NCBI GenBank assembly: GCA_934561555.1
Contig: CAKTGQ010000015.1
Span: 1 to 57,025 of the forward strand
From: an uncultured Faecalibacterium sp.
GTDB lineage: Bacteria > Bacillota > Clostridia > Oscillospirales > Ruminococcaceae
Length of the DNA: 57,025 bases
Direction: 5' to 3'
Made by a program: the position numbers and the translations under genes. The stretch's first letter is position 1. Each line of letters opens with the position of its first letter. Positions 1 through 8,322 of the stretch are shown in pieces. The notes under the pieces were generated by a model, which worked only from the letters and a program-made list of their open reading frames with translations, ran no database searches and was not told the DNA's origin.

Positions 1-60
1 CTTTGCCGCTCTTGCCTTTGCTTGTCTGATTATCTCTAATAAATATTTCTACTATTGATT

Positions 61-184
61 CGCATCTTCGGGGGAGCCAAGAGCACTGCCGGAAACTTCC
101 TCGTTATACCTAATACTTTAGCGATAAACTTTACAGCTTGGCTCCCCCTTCGGGGGAGCTGGCGCGGGAGCGCCTGAGAGGGTT
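61..184. repeat. Family-1 palindromic repeat (MITE-like), left-most copy
   Basis: The copy ends in CTGAGAGGGTT at 174-184 and contains the GC-rich hairpin GGCTCCCCCTTCGGGGGAGC just before it. Its inner part (about 78-135) is closely related, in the opposite orientation, to the inner part of the copy near 9.5 kb: both carry the string GAGCACTGCCGGAAACTT and a diverged TAATACTTTAG core. The left end is less clear. It holds no gene. Confidence 0.7.
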
Positions 185-300
185 CGCTCCACCCATGAAA
201 AAGGGGTTCTGAAAAGCTCGCAGGCTTTTCAGAACCCCAAAATCAAAAATATTCTTCTGCTGAAGATGCGCAAAGCGAACGCGGAGGGCATTTTAAATCG
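185..300. repeat. Family-2 hairpin repeat
   Basis: This copy has the family layout: a perfect hairpin (about 203-238, arms GGGGTTCTGAAAAGC and matching 3' arm), an AT-rich spacer, and an end resembling GATGCGCAGAGC...GCGGAGCGCATT. The arm sequence differs from the copies at 1.6, 38.6 and 40.9 kb, but pairing is kept. It stops 3 bases before the acetyltransferase stop codon and could act as its terminator. Confidence 0.7.
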
Positions 301-303
301 TTC

Positions 304-810
304 TTACCCAAGCTGGCTCTGGGTCAGCGACATCCGCTGGTAGGCGATGCGCGGGGTGCCGTCCTCCACATGGATGATGCCGCAGCGGGTAAAGCCCTCG
401 CTTTCCAGCAGATGCTGCATCACCTTGTTGTCGGCGTGGGTGTCCGCGCGCAGGCTCTCGCAGTGCTCCAGACACCACTCCACCACTGCCCTGCCGATGC
501 CCTTGCTTTCGCCTGCCGACGCCAGCCGGTGCAGCGTGCCGTAGGGCAGGGTGTCGTTGAGCCACTGCCCGTCCTCGATGACCTTGTAGGTGGGGTCCTC
601 GCCAAGGATAAAGGCAAACACTGCCTGCATCCGGCCGTTTACCATGTACACGAACAGCCGGTTGGTGTCGATGTCCTCTTCCAGCAGCTCCGGGCTGGGG
701 TAATTGTCCCCCCACTGGGTGGGGTTGCCGTTTTTCGCCATGAAATCCCGCGCACGGGCATAGACCTCAAGGATCTTTGCCATATCCGCTCTTACCGCTC
801 CGCGAAACAT
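304..810 (-). CDS. GNAT family N-acetyltransferase
   Basis: Predicted cytoplasmic acetyltransferase of about 168 residues that would transfer acetyl from acetyl-CoA to an unknown substrate. The acetyl-CoA binding signature is degenerate (ESKGIGRAVVEW, a Q/RxxGxG-like loop), followed by the expected helix and a C-terminal strand region with NKVMQHLLESEGF, the 'N..y...GF' feature of the fold. I chose the ATG at 810 because an AGAGAGG ribosome site lies about 9 bases upstream; an in-frame ATG at 819 is too close to that site, and the long N-terminal extension further upstream looks non-coding. No operon partner: both sides are repeats or an unlinked regulator. The substrate cannot be inferred. 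Confidence 0.8.
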   Translation of the reverse strand: MFRGAVRADMAKILEVYARARDFMAKNGNPTQWGDNYPSPELLEEDIDTNRLFVYMVNGRMQAVFAFILGEDPTYKVIEDGQWLNDTLPYGTLHRLASAGESKGIGRAVVEWCLEHCESLRADTHADNKVMQHLLESEGFTRCGIIHVEDGTPRIAYQRMSLTQSQLG

Positions 811-975
811 ATCTTTCATCCTCTCTTGCCCGCGCCCTGCTGCGCGGGGTGCATTTGTATCAGTATAACACAATTTTCCATAAAGTACCAGATTTTTCTC
901 CATTTTGCGGCAAAAACAGACCGCCGTGCGCGGGGCGGCAGCACGGCGGTCGGGGGCAGCAAAATAAGGGGCGGT

Positions 976-1374
976 TCATGCGGTGGGGCGGCGGGTGGTG
1001 GTGCCGGAGCGCACCAGCCGGTACTCCCGGGGGCTCAGGCCGTAGCGCTCGTGGAACAGGCGGTAGAAGTAGCTGGTGTTCTCGTAGCCCACCTGTGCAA
1101 TGATCTGCTGGATGTTTAAATCGCTGCGGCGCAGCAGCCGCGCGGCGGTCTCCATGCGGTGCTTTTGCAGCAGCTCCTTGTAGGTGCGCCCGGTCTGGGC
1201 GCGCACGCACTCGCTGACATACGCCAGCGAAACACCATAAGCCCTTGCCACGTTGGAAAGGCTGGCTTCACGATAATTTTGGGTGATCTCCTGCAGCGCC
1301 GCCTGCACCAGTGCATCGCGGCTCACGGCCTCCATGCGGGCGGGCTGCGGGGAGCATTCAAGCTTTGCCATCAT
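976..1374 (-). CDS. Small AraC-family transcriptional regulator (DNA-binding domain only)
   Basis: About 132 residues that consist almost entirely of the AraC/XylS double helix-turn-helix domain. The first HTH is seen in ASLSNVARAYGVSLAYVSECV and the second in DLNIQQIIAQVGYENTSYFYRLF, followed by the family signature GLSPREYR. There is no room for a ligand-binding or dimerisation domain, so it either works without an effector or relies on a partner. Start at ATG 1374, with GGAGG about 9 bases upstream; a longer in-frame extension to 1530 is low-complexity and unlikely to be translated. Targets are unknown; the neighbouring acetyltransferase may or may not be regulated by it. Confidence 0.85.
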   Translation of the reverse strand: MMAKLECSPQPARMEAVSRDALVQAALQEITQNYREASLSNVARAYGVSLAYVSECVRAQTGRTYKELLQKHRMETAARLLRRSDLNIQQIIAQVGYENTSYFYRLFHERYGLSPREYRLVRSGTTTRRPTA

Positions 1375-1553
1375 TGTATCTGTCCTCCGTAACGGTGCGG
1401 CGGGCGGGGGACTGGGGGAAGCCGGACCACTCGCCGCACGATAACTGCGGAGCCCTTTCCGGGCTCTTATACCTTGAATACGAATGACCCGCCGCAAACA
1501 TTGCAGAAAAGATAAAAATTTTTTAGTCAATTTTCGTTGTAGGGGGAGAGGAC

Positions 1554-1674
1554 GATTTTGAATGCGCTCCGCGTTGCTCTGCGCATCATCAGCGGAAGAA
1601 TTATTTTAAATTTCGGGTTTCAGAAACGCCTACGGGCGTTTCTGAAACCCATTTTCACGGGAGGGGTGGGAACG
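1554..1674. repeat. Family-2 hairpin repeat
   Basis: Starts with GATTTTGAATGCGCTCCGCG, then an AT-rich stretch, then a perfect hairpin (1617-1652, arms GGGTTTCAGAAACGCC around TACG), then a GGGAGGGGT tail. It is in the opposite orientation to the copy at 185-300 and directly abuts a family-1 repeat, as also happens at 28.5 and 38.5 kb. Confidence 0.75.
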
Positions 1675-1802
1675 AACCCTCTCAGTCACGCCTGACGGCG
1701 TGCCAGCTCCCCCGAAGGGGGAGCTTTTAGGCATCTGCCAGTTCGCACTAATAAAGCTCCCCCTTCGGGGGAGCTGGCGAACGCAGTGAGCCTGAGAGGG
1801 TT
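1675..1802. repeat. Family-1 palindromic repeat, complete copy
   Basis: Bounded by inverted ends AACCCTCTCAG and CTGAGAGGGTT, with two inner hairpins of the type AGCTCCCCCGAAGGGGGAGCT, one near each end. About 128 bp and no coding capacity, consistent with a MITE-like or REP-like unit. The stretch 1375-1553 before the repeats, upstream of the AraC gene, holds only a small GAGCCC/GGGCTC hairpin and no gene. Confidence 0.8.
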
Positions 1803-1944
1803 GCCGTCCCCTTGAGGAAGGTGGCTGCGACTAACGGGAGCAGACGGAAGGGGTTCCCACCGAAAAAGGCTGCCTGCCAAGCGGCAGACAGCCTTTTCCA
1901 GAAGAAAATAAGGAAAACACGTGCCCCAAAGGGCAGAGTGAGTA

Positions 1945-2613
1945 TCAGAACATACTTTCGTCCTTGTAGCGCCCGGTGCGCACGAACTGCACCCACTCGG
2001 CTACGTTCACGGCGTGGTCGCCGATGCGCTCCAGATACTTGATGACCATCAAAAGATCCAGCGCGGCGTCCACCTTGGCGGGGTCGGCGGCGATCTCCTG
2101 GGCCAGCGTGTGCTTGATGGCGTTGAAGTCGTAGTCCACGGCGTCGTCTGCGGCGATGACGCGGCGGGCGGCGATCTCGTCCTCGGCAGTCAGGGCAGCC
2201 ATGGCATCTATGATCATCTGGTAGGCCTTGCGTCCCATGGCGATGGCCTGACTGACGGCAGGGTCGCCCTCCTTGCGTACAGTGACGAGATGGGGGATGA
2301 TCTCGGCGATATCCGAGGCGTGGTCGCCCATGCGCTCGATGTCGGTGACCACCTTCATGGCGGTGGAGATGTGGCGCAGGTCGCCCGCTACGGGCTGCTG
2401 GCGCAGCAGCAGAGCCATGCAGCGGTGCTCGATGTCCCGCTCCATGTTATTGATGCGGTCATCCCCCTGCACGATCTTCTGGGCGGCTACGGTGTCGGCG
2501 GTGCACAGCGCTTCCAGTGCGTTCTCCACGGCCTCGGCGGCGTTCTGCCCCATCTCCACCAGTGCGGTCCTGAGGGCTTCCAGATCGCTGTCGTATTGTT
2601 TGCGAATGCTCAT
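1945..2613 (-). CDS. phoU: Phosphate-specific transport system accessory protein PhoU
   Basis: About 222 residues, the usual PhoU length, forming the tandem three-helix PhoU repeat. Both repeats show the metal-binding E/DxxxD signatures: VVTDIERMGDHASDIAE in the first and YLERIGDHAVNVAEW in the second. PhoU damps phosphate uptake and signals phosphate status through the Pst transporter. It is the last gene of the pst operon, 19 bases after pstB. Start at ATG 2613, preceded by GGGAGGAA; the in-frame upstream extension overlaps pstB coding and is rejected. Confidence 0.95.
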   Translation of the reverse strand: MSIRKQYDSDLEALRTALVEMGQNAAEAVENALEALCTADTVAAQKIVQGDDRINNMERDIEHRCMALLLRQQPVAGDLRHISTAMKVVTDIERMGDHASDIAEIIPHLVTVRKEGDPAVSQAIAMGRKAYQMIIDAMAALTAEDEIAARRVIAADDAVDYDFNAIKHTLAQEIAADPAKVDAALDLLMVIKYLERIGDHAVNVAEWVQFVRTGRYKDESMF

Positions 2614-2632
2614 TGCTTTGTTCCTCCCTGCA

Positions 2633-3400
2633 TTAACCGAACCGGCCGGAGATGTAGTCCTCGGTGCGCTTATCCCGGGGCGTGCTGAAGATCTGGTTCG
2701 TGGGGCCAACTTCCACCAGTTCACCCAGCAGGAAGAAGGCGGTGCGGTCGCTGATACGGGCAGCCTGCTGCATATTGTGGGTGACGATGACCACGGTGTA
2801 GTTCTTTTTCAGTTCGCTCATCAGCTCTTCCACCTTCATGGTAGAGCCGGGGTCCAGTGCGCTGGTGGGCTCGTCCATCAGCAGCACCTCGGGCTTGACC
2901 GCCAGAGCCCGGGCAATGCAAAGACGCTGCTGCTGGCCGCCGGAAAGGCCAAGGGCGCTCTTTTTCAGGCGGTCCTTCACCTCGTCCCACAGGGCTGCGC
3001 CCCGCAGAGAGCTTTCCACCAGCTCGTCCAGCTCGGCCTTATTGCGCACGCCGTGCAGCTTGGGGCCGTAGGTGATGTTGTCGTAGATGCTCATGGGGAA
3101 GGGGTTTGCCTTCTGGAACACCATGCCCACGCGGCGGCGCAGGTCGGTCAGCTCCATCTCGCGGGCAAAGATGTCCTCGCCCTTCAGCCGTACATCGCCC
3201 TCGATGCGCACGCCCGGCACAAGGTCGTTCATGCGGTTCAGGGTCTTTAAAAAGGTGGACTTGCCGCAGCCGGAGGGGCCGATGAGTGCGGTGATCTCCC
3301 GCTCGCCCACGTCCAGCGAAATGCTCTTCAGCGCCTTGAAGTCGCCGTACCAGAGGTTCAGATCCTTTGCCGATATCACCGGCACATTCGTGTTTTCCAT
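2633..3400 (-). CDS. pstB: Phosphate ABC transporter ATP-binding protein PstB
   Basis: About 255 residues; the ATPase that drives phosphate import through PstA/PstC. Walker A is GPSGCGKST, the ABC signature is [15 protein letters not shown] and Walker B is [13 protein letters not shown], all intact, followed by the switch histidine in [12 protein letters not shown]. The PstB-specific start '[11 protein letters not shown]' is present. Start at ATG 3400; the longer in-frame extension runs into the end of pstA. It lies 17 bases downstream of pstA in the same operon. Confidence 0.97.
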   Translation of the reverse strand: MENTNVPVISAKDLNLWYGDFKALKSISLDVGEREITALIGPSGCGKSTFLKTLNRMNDLVPGVRIEGDVRLKGEDIFAREMELTDLRRRVGMVFQKANPFPMSIYDNITYGPKLHGVRNKAELDELVESSLRGAALWDEVKDRLKKSALGLSGGQQQRLCIARALAVKPEVLLMDEPTSALDPGSTMKVEELMSELKKNYTVVIVTHNMQQAARISDRTAFFLLGELVEVGPTNQIFSTPRDKRTEDYISGRFG

Positions 3401-3417
3401 AGAGTACCTCTTTATTT

Positions 3418-4275
3418 TTACTGCTTCTGTTTCAGTTTTGTTTTCGCCAGACGTGCTGCCAGATTGATGAGCAGCACCAGCACCAGCAGCACTGCGCCGA
3501 TGCCCCATGCGGAGGTGAAATCGCCGTCCTCAAAGGCGCGCAGGTACAGCAGCACCGACAGGGTGGCACCGTTGGAGGTGTAGGCCTTGAATACGCTCTT
3601 GGCGATCACCTCTGCCGCACCGGCGGTGAACAGCAGCGCGGCGCTTTCGCCCACGATGCGTCCCACCGCCAAAATGCAGCCGGTGACGATACCATCAATG
3701 CTGCAGGGCAGCACGATGGTGCGGATGATGTGCCACTTGCCTGCACCCAGACCCATGGCGCCCTCACGGTAGCCCTGCGGCACCGTTTTGAGGGATTCCT
3801 GTGTGGTGCGGATGATGGTGGGCAGGTTCATCACCACCAGCGTCAGGCTGCCGGACAGCAGACAGGTCTGGAAGCCCAGCGCCTGACTGAACACCAGCAT
3901 ACCTACCAAGCCGTAGATGATGCTGGGGATACCCGCCAGCGTTTCGTTGGTGAACTCGATGACCTCGATGAGCCGCCGGTTGGAAGCGTATTCGGTCAGG
4001 TAGACCGCCGCACCCACGCCCAGCGGCAATACAATAAGTAATGTCAGAAGAATGACATACAAAGTGTTGAGGATGGCGGGCAGAATGCCGTCCGTCTTTT
4101 TCAGCACACTGGCGGTGGTAGAGAGGAACTTCCAGCTGATGTGGGGGATGCCCCGCACCAGCACCAAGCCGATGATCCCGGCCACCAGCACCATCACCAG
4201 CACGGCGCTGGCCCAGACCAGCACGGTCATTACCCGGTTCCATGCCCGGCGGGAGGGCGAAAAGCCGTTATTCAT
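3418..4275 (-). CDS. pstA: Phosphate ABC transporter permease PstA
   Basis: About 285 residues with six predicted membrane segments. The BPD-transporter permease loop that contacts the ATPase is visible as [22 protein letters not shown] (EAA-type motif), and the family stretch [12 protein letters not shown] lies in the middle. It forms the membrane channel with PstC. The start codon overlaps the end of pstC by 8 bases, indicating translational coupling. Confidence 0.95.
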   Translation of the reverse strand: MNNGFSPSRRAWNRVMTVLVWASAVLVMVLVAGIIGLVLVRGIPHISWKFLSTTASVLKKTDGILPAILNTLYVILLTLLIVLPLGVGAAVYLTEYASNRRLIEVIEFTNETLAGIPSIIYGLVGMLVFSQALGFQTCLLSGSLTLVVMNLPTIIRTTQESLKTVPQGYREGAMGLGAGKWHIIRTIVLPCSIDGIVTGCILAVGRIVGESAALLFTAGAAEVIAKSVFKAYTSNGATLSVLLYLRAFEDGDFTSAWGIGAVLLVLVLLINLAARLAKTKLKQKQ

Positions 4276-5182
4276 CGCGGTTGCCTCCCTTCAGCACCAC
4301 ATTCAGCACAACGTTGATAAGCATGATGAACACGAACAGCACCAGCGCGATGCTGAACAGTGCCTGCCGCTGCAAGCCGCCGGCGTAGCTCATTTCCTTG
4401 GCGATGGCGGTGGTCAGCAGGGTGACGCTGCGGAACAGGCTGTCCGGCATATTGGGGCTGTTGCCCGCCACCATCATCACGGCCATGGCTTCGCCGATGG
4501 CGCGGCCGATGCCCAGCACAACGCCTGCGGCAATGCCGCTTTTCGCTGCCGGGATGCTGATCTTGAACCATGTTTCGGTGTTGGTCGCGCCCAGCGCCAG
4601 ACTGCCCTGCTCATACTCCGGCGGCACGGCGTTGAGCGCCGTCACCGACACGGACACGATGCTGGGCAGGATCATGATGGAAAGCACCACGATGGCGCTG
4701 AGCAGGCAGGCACCGGAGGCCTTGCCGAAAGCTTTTGCCACGGCGGGCACCAGTACCTGCATACCCAAAAGGCCGAACACCACGCTGGGGATGCCGGACA
4801 GCAGCTCGATGGCGGTGACCACCACGGTGCGCAGCTTGGGGTCTGCGGCCTTGGAAAGGAACACTGCCGTCAGCAGGCCGATGGGCACGCCGATGATGGT
4901 AGCGCCCAGCGTGCCGTAGACGCTGGACAGGATGAAGGGCAGGATGCCGAACAGTGGCTCTGCCGCGGTGGACGCCCATTTTGTGCCGAACAGGAACTTG
5001 AACAGGCCGATTTTATGGATAGCCGGCACGCCGGAGACCACCATGTACACCGAGATGAGCACCACGCAGCACACCGCCAGCATTCCGCACAGGAAGAAGA
5101 TGAAATTCATCACCGCTTCCAGCCAGTCGGCGGGGGTGCGGGGCAGCCGTACCCGGCGCAGAGAAGAGGTTGTATTTTTCAT
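4268..5182 (-). CDS. pstC: Phosphate ABC transporter permease PstC
   Basis: About 304 residues and the second half of the phosphate channel. It has an N-terminal membrane helix, a periplasm-facing loop with FLFGTKWASTA (typical of PstC), the conserved SGIPSVVFGLLGM, and the EAA loop YEQGSLALGATNTETWFKI. It ends inside the pstA start region (8-base overlap). It is separated from pstS by about 208 bases, which may allow more PstS than permease to be made. Confidence 0.95.
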   Translation of the reverse strand: MKNTTSSLRRVRLPRTPADWLEAVMNFIFFLCGMLAVCCVVLISVYMVVSGVPAIHKIGLFKFLFGTKWASTAAEPLFGILPFILSSVYGTLGATIIGVPIGLLTAVFLSKAADPKLRTVVVTAIELLSGIPSVVFGLLGMQVLVPAVAKAFGKASGACLLSAIVVLSIMILPSIVSVSVTALNAVPPEYEQGSLALGATNTETWFKISIPAAKSGIAAGVVLGIGRAIGEAMAVMMVAGNSPNMPDSLFRSVTLLTTAIAKEMSYAGGLQRQALFSIALVLFVFIMLINVVLNVVLKGGNRDE

Positions 5183-5390
5183 AACGCGATCCTATAAAAA
5201 GCCGCACCAGCCCAGCCTTTTAGGGCAGACCGACGCGGCAGTTCTCTTGTTCAGATGCAGGGCAGGCGGTTCACCGGGGAGCTTTCCCCGCGAAATTCGG
5301 GGCTTCCAGCTCCCGCCCTATTGCCTGCGGCAACAGGGTCCCACCCTCGGATCATTCGCTGGGGAAACTCCCCGGCAAACCACCCGGTAA
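5183..5390. other. Intergenic region between pstS and pstC
   Basis: This has no gene. It is GC-rich and can form several hairpins on the minus-strand transcript, e.g. GCCCCGAATTTCGCGGGG near 5289-5306 and CCGGGGAGTTTCCCC near 5352-5366. None has a clean U-tract, so they look like 3'-end stabilisers or partial attenuators downstream of pstS rather than a full terminator. Such an arrangement fits higher expression of the binding protein than of the permeases. Confidence 0.4.
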
Positions 5391-6281
5391 TTACTCGTTC
5401 ACGGGCACAGCGCCAGCGGTGCGGATGAGGTCGGCAGCGTCCTTGCTGGTGGCAAAGTCCACAAAGGCCTGTGCCTGCTCAGACAGGGCAACGCTCTTGT
5501 TGGTAACGAACACGAAGGGACGCTGGATCTTGTAGCTGCCGTCCTTGACGGTGTCCTCGCTGCACTCCACACCCTCCACGGTGACCATGGCAACGGTGTC
5601 GCCCACAGCGGACAGAGAAGCGTAGCCGATGGCCAGCGGGTTTGCCTCCACAGCGCTGATGACAGCGCCGGTAGCGGTCAGCTCCTGTGCGTACTTGCAG
5701 CTGTCCTTCACGTCCACGATGCTCTCAAAGCCATCGCGGGTGCCGGAACCGGCCTCGCGGCCCACCAGAACGATCTCGCCGTCATCGCCGCCGACATCCT
5801 TCCAGTTGGTGATCTCGCCGGTGAACATCTTCTTCAGCTGCTCCACGGTCAGGTCAGCGACCTTGCTGTCCTTGTTCACAACGATGGCAATGCCGTCCAG
5901 CGCCACGACGGTGCCGTCCACATCGGACTTCTCGTCGTCCTTCAGGGCGCGGGAGGACAGGCCGATGTCCAAGGTCTTATCGGTAGCGCCGGTGATGCCT
6001 GCGCCGGAACCGGTGGGGTCGTAGCTGACGGTGACGCCCGGCTCGACCTCGGCAAAGCCCTCGGTCAGGGCAGCGATGACGTTCTTCATGGAAGTGGAAC
6101 CGCCGGTAGCAACGTTGCCGCTCAGGGTGCCGGCTGCCTGCTCGGCAGCGGAAGAAGCGGTGGTGGAAGCAGAAGCAGCAGTGGACGCAGAAGAAGCAGA
6201 ACCGCCGCAGGCAGTCAGAGCAGCAGCCGCAGCAGCTGCACCGCAAACGGTCAGAAACGAACGACGAGAGATCTTTTTCAT
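5391..6281 (-). CDS. pstS: Phosphate-binding protein PstS (lipoprotein)
   Basis: About 296 residues; the extracellular phosphate receptor of the Pst transporter. It starts with a twin-arginine-like signal SRRSFLTVCG and an Ala-rich hydrophobic core ending in the lipobox LTAC, so it is probably lipid-anchored at Cys25. A Ser/Thr/Ala linker follows. Phosphate-binding loops can be seen as GGSTSM, TGSGAG and EAGSGTRDGF, all typical of PstS. First gene of the pst operon, with GGAGG 8 bases before the ATG. Tandem half-sites upstream (6394-6421) may bind a PhoP-type regulator. Confidence 0.95.
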   Translation of the reverse strand: MKKISRRSFLTVCGAAAAAAALTACGGSASSASTAASASTTASSAAEQAAGTLSGNVATGGSTSMKNVIAALTEGFAEVEPGVTVSYDPTGSGAGITGATDKTLDIGLSSRALKDDEKSDVDGTVVALDGIAIVVNKDSKVADLTVEQLKKMFTGEITNWKDVGGDDGEIVLVGREAGSGTRDGFESIVDVKDSCKYAQELTATGAVISAVEANPLAIGYASLSAVGDTVAMVTVEGVECSEDTVKDGSYKIQRPFVFVTNKSVALSEQAQAFVDFATSKDAADLIRTAGAVPVNE

Positions 6282-6393
6282 GATAGATTTTCCTCCATTA
6301 AAAACCCGGGCTCCCGCCCGGCACTGTCTTTTTGTGTTTTCCTTGGGAACGGCCTTATTCTACCGCTTTGCTGCCTTTGCCGCGACCATGGAC

Positions 6394-6421
6394 GTGCAAA
6401 AAGTGCGTAAAACTTTGTGCA
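6394..6421 (-). promoter_or_regulatory. Candidate PhoP-type tandem boxes upstream of pstS
   Basis: Read on the minus strand, three related six-base units TGCACA, TTACGC and TTGCAC are spaced exactly 11 bases apart, about 113-140 bases before the pstS start. PhoP-family boxes of Gram-positive bacteria are tandem TT(A/C/T)ACA-like hexamers at an 11-base period, so the geometry fits although the units diverge from consensus. No phoP/phoR genes are in the window. Confidence 0.3.
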
Positions 6422-6460
6422 TACTGCCAGCCCCAATGTAAAGAACAGGTAATGCGGCAC

Positions 6461-6509
6461 AAAACAAAAAAGCCGCCGGGCGCTCCTGTTTCCAAGAGTG
6501 CCCGGCGGC
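6461..6509 (-). terminator. Intrinsic terminator of the two-lipoprotein operon
   Basis: A strong hairpin (arms GCCGCCGGGCGCTC and GAGTGCCCGGCGGC, one mismatch) is followed on the minus strand by a TTTTTTGTTTTG tract. It lies 15 bases after the stop of the 6525-7040 gene. Confidence 0.85.
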
Positions 6510-6524
6510 GGGGTGTATTCGGTT

Positions 6525-7040
6525 TTACTCTACGCGGCTGGTCATAGTCTCGCCATCGTAGAAGAACACAACGATCTTGCCCTTATACTTGATGCGCACC
6601 TCGTAAGTGCCGTTTTGACGAGTCGGCAGTGTAGTGTTTTCATGGGACGGCGGGATGCTGTTTTCGGTTTCCAGCCCAAAAGTATTCCGGCTGAACTCCT
6701 GATACTGCTTTGCACCAACTTTCAACGTACCGTGGAGAAACACCATGTCCTCCGGCGCAGCGCCGTTTTCCGTAAAGGTACCGGTGATATCCTTCCGGGG
6801 AATGGTCACGTCCTCTTCGCTCCGGTTCCAGATGGCAAAGTAGGGTCTGTACTGGATTTTGGTGTTCTCGCCGCCGGAAAAGTCCGTTTCGCTAAGGACA
6901 TCGCACAGGAACATCACGCCCTCCACCTCCTCCTTGGGGTGGTTCAGGTCCATGGTCGTTCCACAGCCGGTCAAAGCCCCTGCGGCGGTCAGCACCAGTG
7001 CCCCGGCGCTGAGCTTGAGAAATGTTCTGCGGTCGATCAT
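6525..7040 (-). CDS. Small Tat-type lipoprotein of unknown function (downstream member of pair)
   Basis: 171 residues. The N terminus MIDRRTFLKLSAGALVLTAA is a twin-arginine-like export signal, and LTGC is a lipobox, so the mature protein is probably membrane-anchored outside the cell. The mature part is beta-rich in composition and contains IQYRPYFAIWNRSEEDVTIP and a C-terminal YEVRIKYKGKIVVFFYDGE; it may be an immunoglobulin-like or DUF-type beta sandwich. I do not recognise the family. It follows a similar gene (7075-7611) after 34 bases and shares its terminator, so the two are probably co-transcribed. Confidence 0.75.
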   Translation of the reverse strand: MIDRRTFLKLSAGALVLTAAGALTGCGTTMDLNHPKEEVEGVMFLCDVLSETDFSGGENTKIQYRPYFAIWNRSEEDVTIPRKDITGTFTENGAAPEDMVFLHGTLKVGAKQYQEFSRNTFGLETENSIPPSHENTTLPTRQNGTYEVRIKYKGKIVVFFYDGETMTSRVE

Positions 7041-7074
7041 AGCGATGTGCCTCCTGTGCTTCTGTTATAAATGG

Positions 7075-7611
7075 TCAGATGAGCTCTCGCAGCGCAACAT
7101 ACTTGCCGTCCTGCTTCAACAGATACATCGTTGCAGTATTTCCGGCGATCTTGATGGTCAACTCGGCCGGCGTACCGCTTCTGTATGCTTCCAGTGCCTT
7201 TTCCGTTTTGAAAAGCATTTCCAGATCTACTGTGGTCTTTCCAAACAGGGAGCCCCACATAAAGTTAGAAGCGATCAGCGTGCCAGATACAGGTGCCACA
7301 GTCTCCAGCGCTTCACCGTCTAGGCTGGCCGTGAACATTCCTGCATAACCCGTAGCCTGAAAATCGTTTTTGCTGCCCTCAAACTTCAGTGTGACCTTGG
7401 CCTTCAGGTTTCTTTTCAGACCGGTCAGCTCCGTGCCGGTATAACCGATGTCCAGATCATGGATGCTGACCCGGTACGCCCCTACCCGGACTTCGTTGGG
7501 AGCCAGTGCATTGCTGTCACCGCAGCCGCCCAGCAGTCCGGTCATGGACACTGCAACTGCCACTGCGGCAGAAGTCTTTAAAAAAGAACGACGATCCATT
7601 TTCATAGCCAT
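7075..7611 (-). CDS. Small Tat-type lipoprotein of unknown function (upstream member of pair)
   Basis: About 178 residues from ATG 7611, chosen because GAGGAGGG sits 8 bases upstream. The signal has MDRRSFLKTSAAVAVAV and a lipobox-like GLLGGC, giving a probable exported lipid-anchored protein. The mature region begins with VRVGAYRVSIHDLDIGYTG and seems beta-rich with no catalytic motif I can see. It has the same architecture as the next gene but little obvious sequence identity. The role is unknown; co-export and co-transcription suggest the two act together at the cell surface. Confidence 0.75.
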   Translation of the reverse strand: MAMKMDRRSFLKTSAAVAVAVSMTGLLGGCGDSNALAPNEVRVGAYRVSIHDLDIGYTGTELTGLKRNLKAKVTLKFEGSKNDFQATGYAGMFTASLDGEALETVAPVSGTLIASNFMWGSLFGKTTVDLEMLFKTEKALEAYRSGTPAELTIKIAGNTATMYLLKQDGKYVALRELI

Positions 7612-7834
7612 ACTATAAGCCCTCCTCAAAAGCTTTTTGTACCCTAAGAGTACCACATTTTACCACGTTGTCAACCATCGAAACTTAGGTTTCACCGTTT
7701 TTTTTACCATTTTATCGTTCCTTTATAACAGAAGGGCAGTGGGTGCTTTGAGAACAGCAGCGGATGCTGCGTCTGCCGCCGTTCCGGGCGGCGGCAGGAA
7801 TTTCTGTTTTTTTGAACAAAATCGAAATTTGCTG

Positions 7835-7863
7835 TTGACAAAGGGCACTCGGTATGATAAAAT
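7835..7863 (+). promoter_or_regulatory. Sigma-A promoter of the tRNA-Glu/tRNA-Asn unit
   Basis: A perfect TTGACA (7835-7840) and TAAAAT (7858-7863) are separated by 17 bases. Transcription would start near 7870, about 36 bases before the first tRNA. The 7657-7834 stretch before it holds no recognisable gene. Confidence 0.9.
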
Positions 7864-7905
7864 AACCAAGTCGGGTGCGAACACCTGATGCGAAAATGGA
7901 CGTAT

Positions 7906-7980
7906 GGCCCGTTGGTCAAGCGGTTAAGACAGAGGCCTCTCACGCCTTTAACATCGGTTCGATTCCGGTACGGGTCACCA
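7906..7980 (+). tRNA. tRNA-Glu (anticodon CTC)
   Basis: Folds as a full cloverleaf: acceptor GGCCCGT pairs with ACGGGTC (one G-U), anticodon stem GAGGC/GCCTT around the loop CTCTCAC (anticodon CTC), T arm with loop TTCGATT, and an encoded CCA end. It is followed after 41 bases by tRNA-Asn under the same promoter. Confidence 0.93.
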
Positions 7981-8021
7981 TTTTATAGTAGTAAAACGGC
8001 CACGCGCCGTTTTATATAGAT

Positions 8022-8098
8022 GCCTCTTTAGCTCAGTCGGTTAGAGCACCTGACTGTTAATCAGGGTGTCGCCTGTTCGAGTCAGGCAAGAGGCGCCA
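8022..8098 (+). tRNA. tRNA-Asn (anticodon GTT)
   Basis: Acceptor GCCTCTT pairs perfectly with AAGAGGC; the anticodon stem CCTGA/TCAGG holds the loop CTGTTAA (anticodon GTT); the T loop is TTCGAGT; CCA is encoded. A terminator follows directly. Confidence 0.95.
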
Positions 8099-8100
8099 GT

Positions 8101-8130
8101 AAAGCGATGGAAATTTTCCATCGCTTTTTT
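8101..8130 (+). terminator. Terminator of the tRNA unit
   Basis: Perfect hairpin AAAGCGATGGAA / TTCCATCGCTTT followed by a T run, 3 bases after tRNA-Asn. Confidence 0.9.
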
Positions 8131-8149
8131 CTTTTTCCCGGCGGCCTTG

Positions 8150-8178
8150 TTGACAGCACCGCCTCGGGGGGCTATACT
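8150..8178 (+). promoter_or_regulatory. Sigma-A promoter of trpS
   Basis: TTGACA (8150-8155) and TATACT (8173-8178) with a 17-base spacer. The resulting leader of about 140 bases carries a repeat hairpin (8249-8302). I see no T-box signature in it, so tryptophan control of trpS by T-box is not supported here. Confidence 0.85.
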
Positions 8179-8248
8179 TAGCATTATAATAAAGAATACG
8201 GAAAAAACTCCTTCCGGCAGGGTCAGACGCCTTGCCGTACTGCCAAAG

Positions 8249-8302
8249 GTTCCCTCCCCGAGGGAGCTGGCTGCGAACAAGGTGAGCAGACTGAGGGAGT
8301 TT
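8249..8302. repeat. Short variant of a palindromic repeat in the trpS leader
   Basis: Has CCCTCCCCGAGGGAGCTGGC and a right end ACTGAGGGAG, resembling family-1 repeats in which GAGAGGG is replaced by GAGGGAG. The same variant occurs at 28349-28399. It lies between the promoter and the ribosome site of trpS, so it is transcribed as part of the leader. Confidence 0.55.
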
Positions 8303-8322
8303 CCTGTCAAAAGGAGAACATC

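Noticed and set aside
8179..8322. T-box control of trpS
   Set aside because: The leader lacks the GGGTGGNACCGCG-type T-box and a following antiterminator; it contains only a repeat hairpin.
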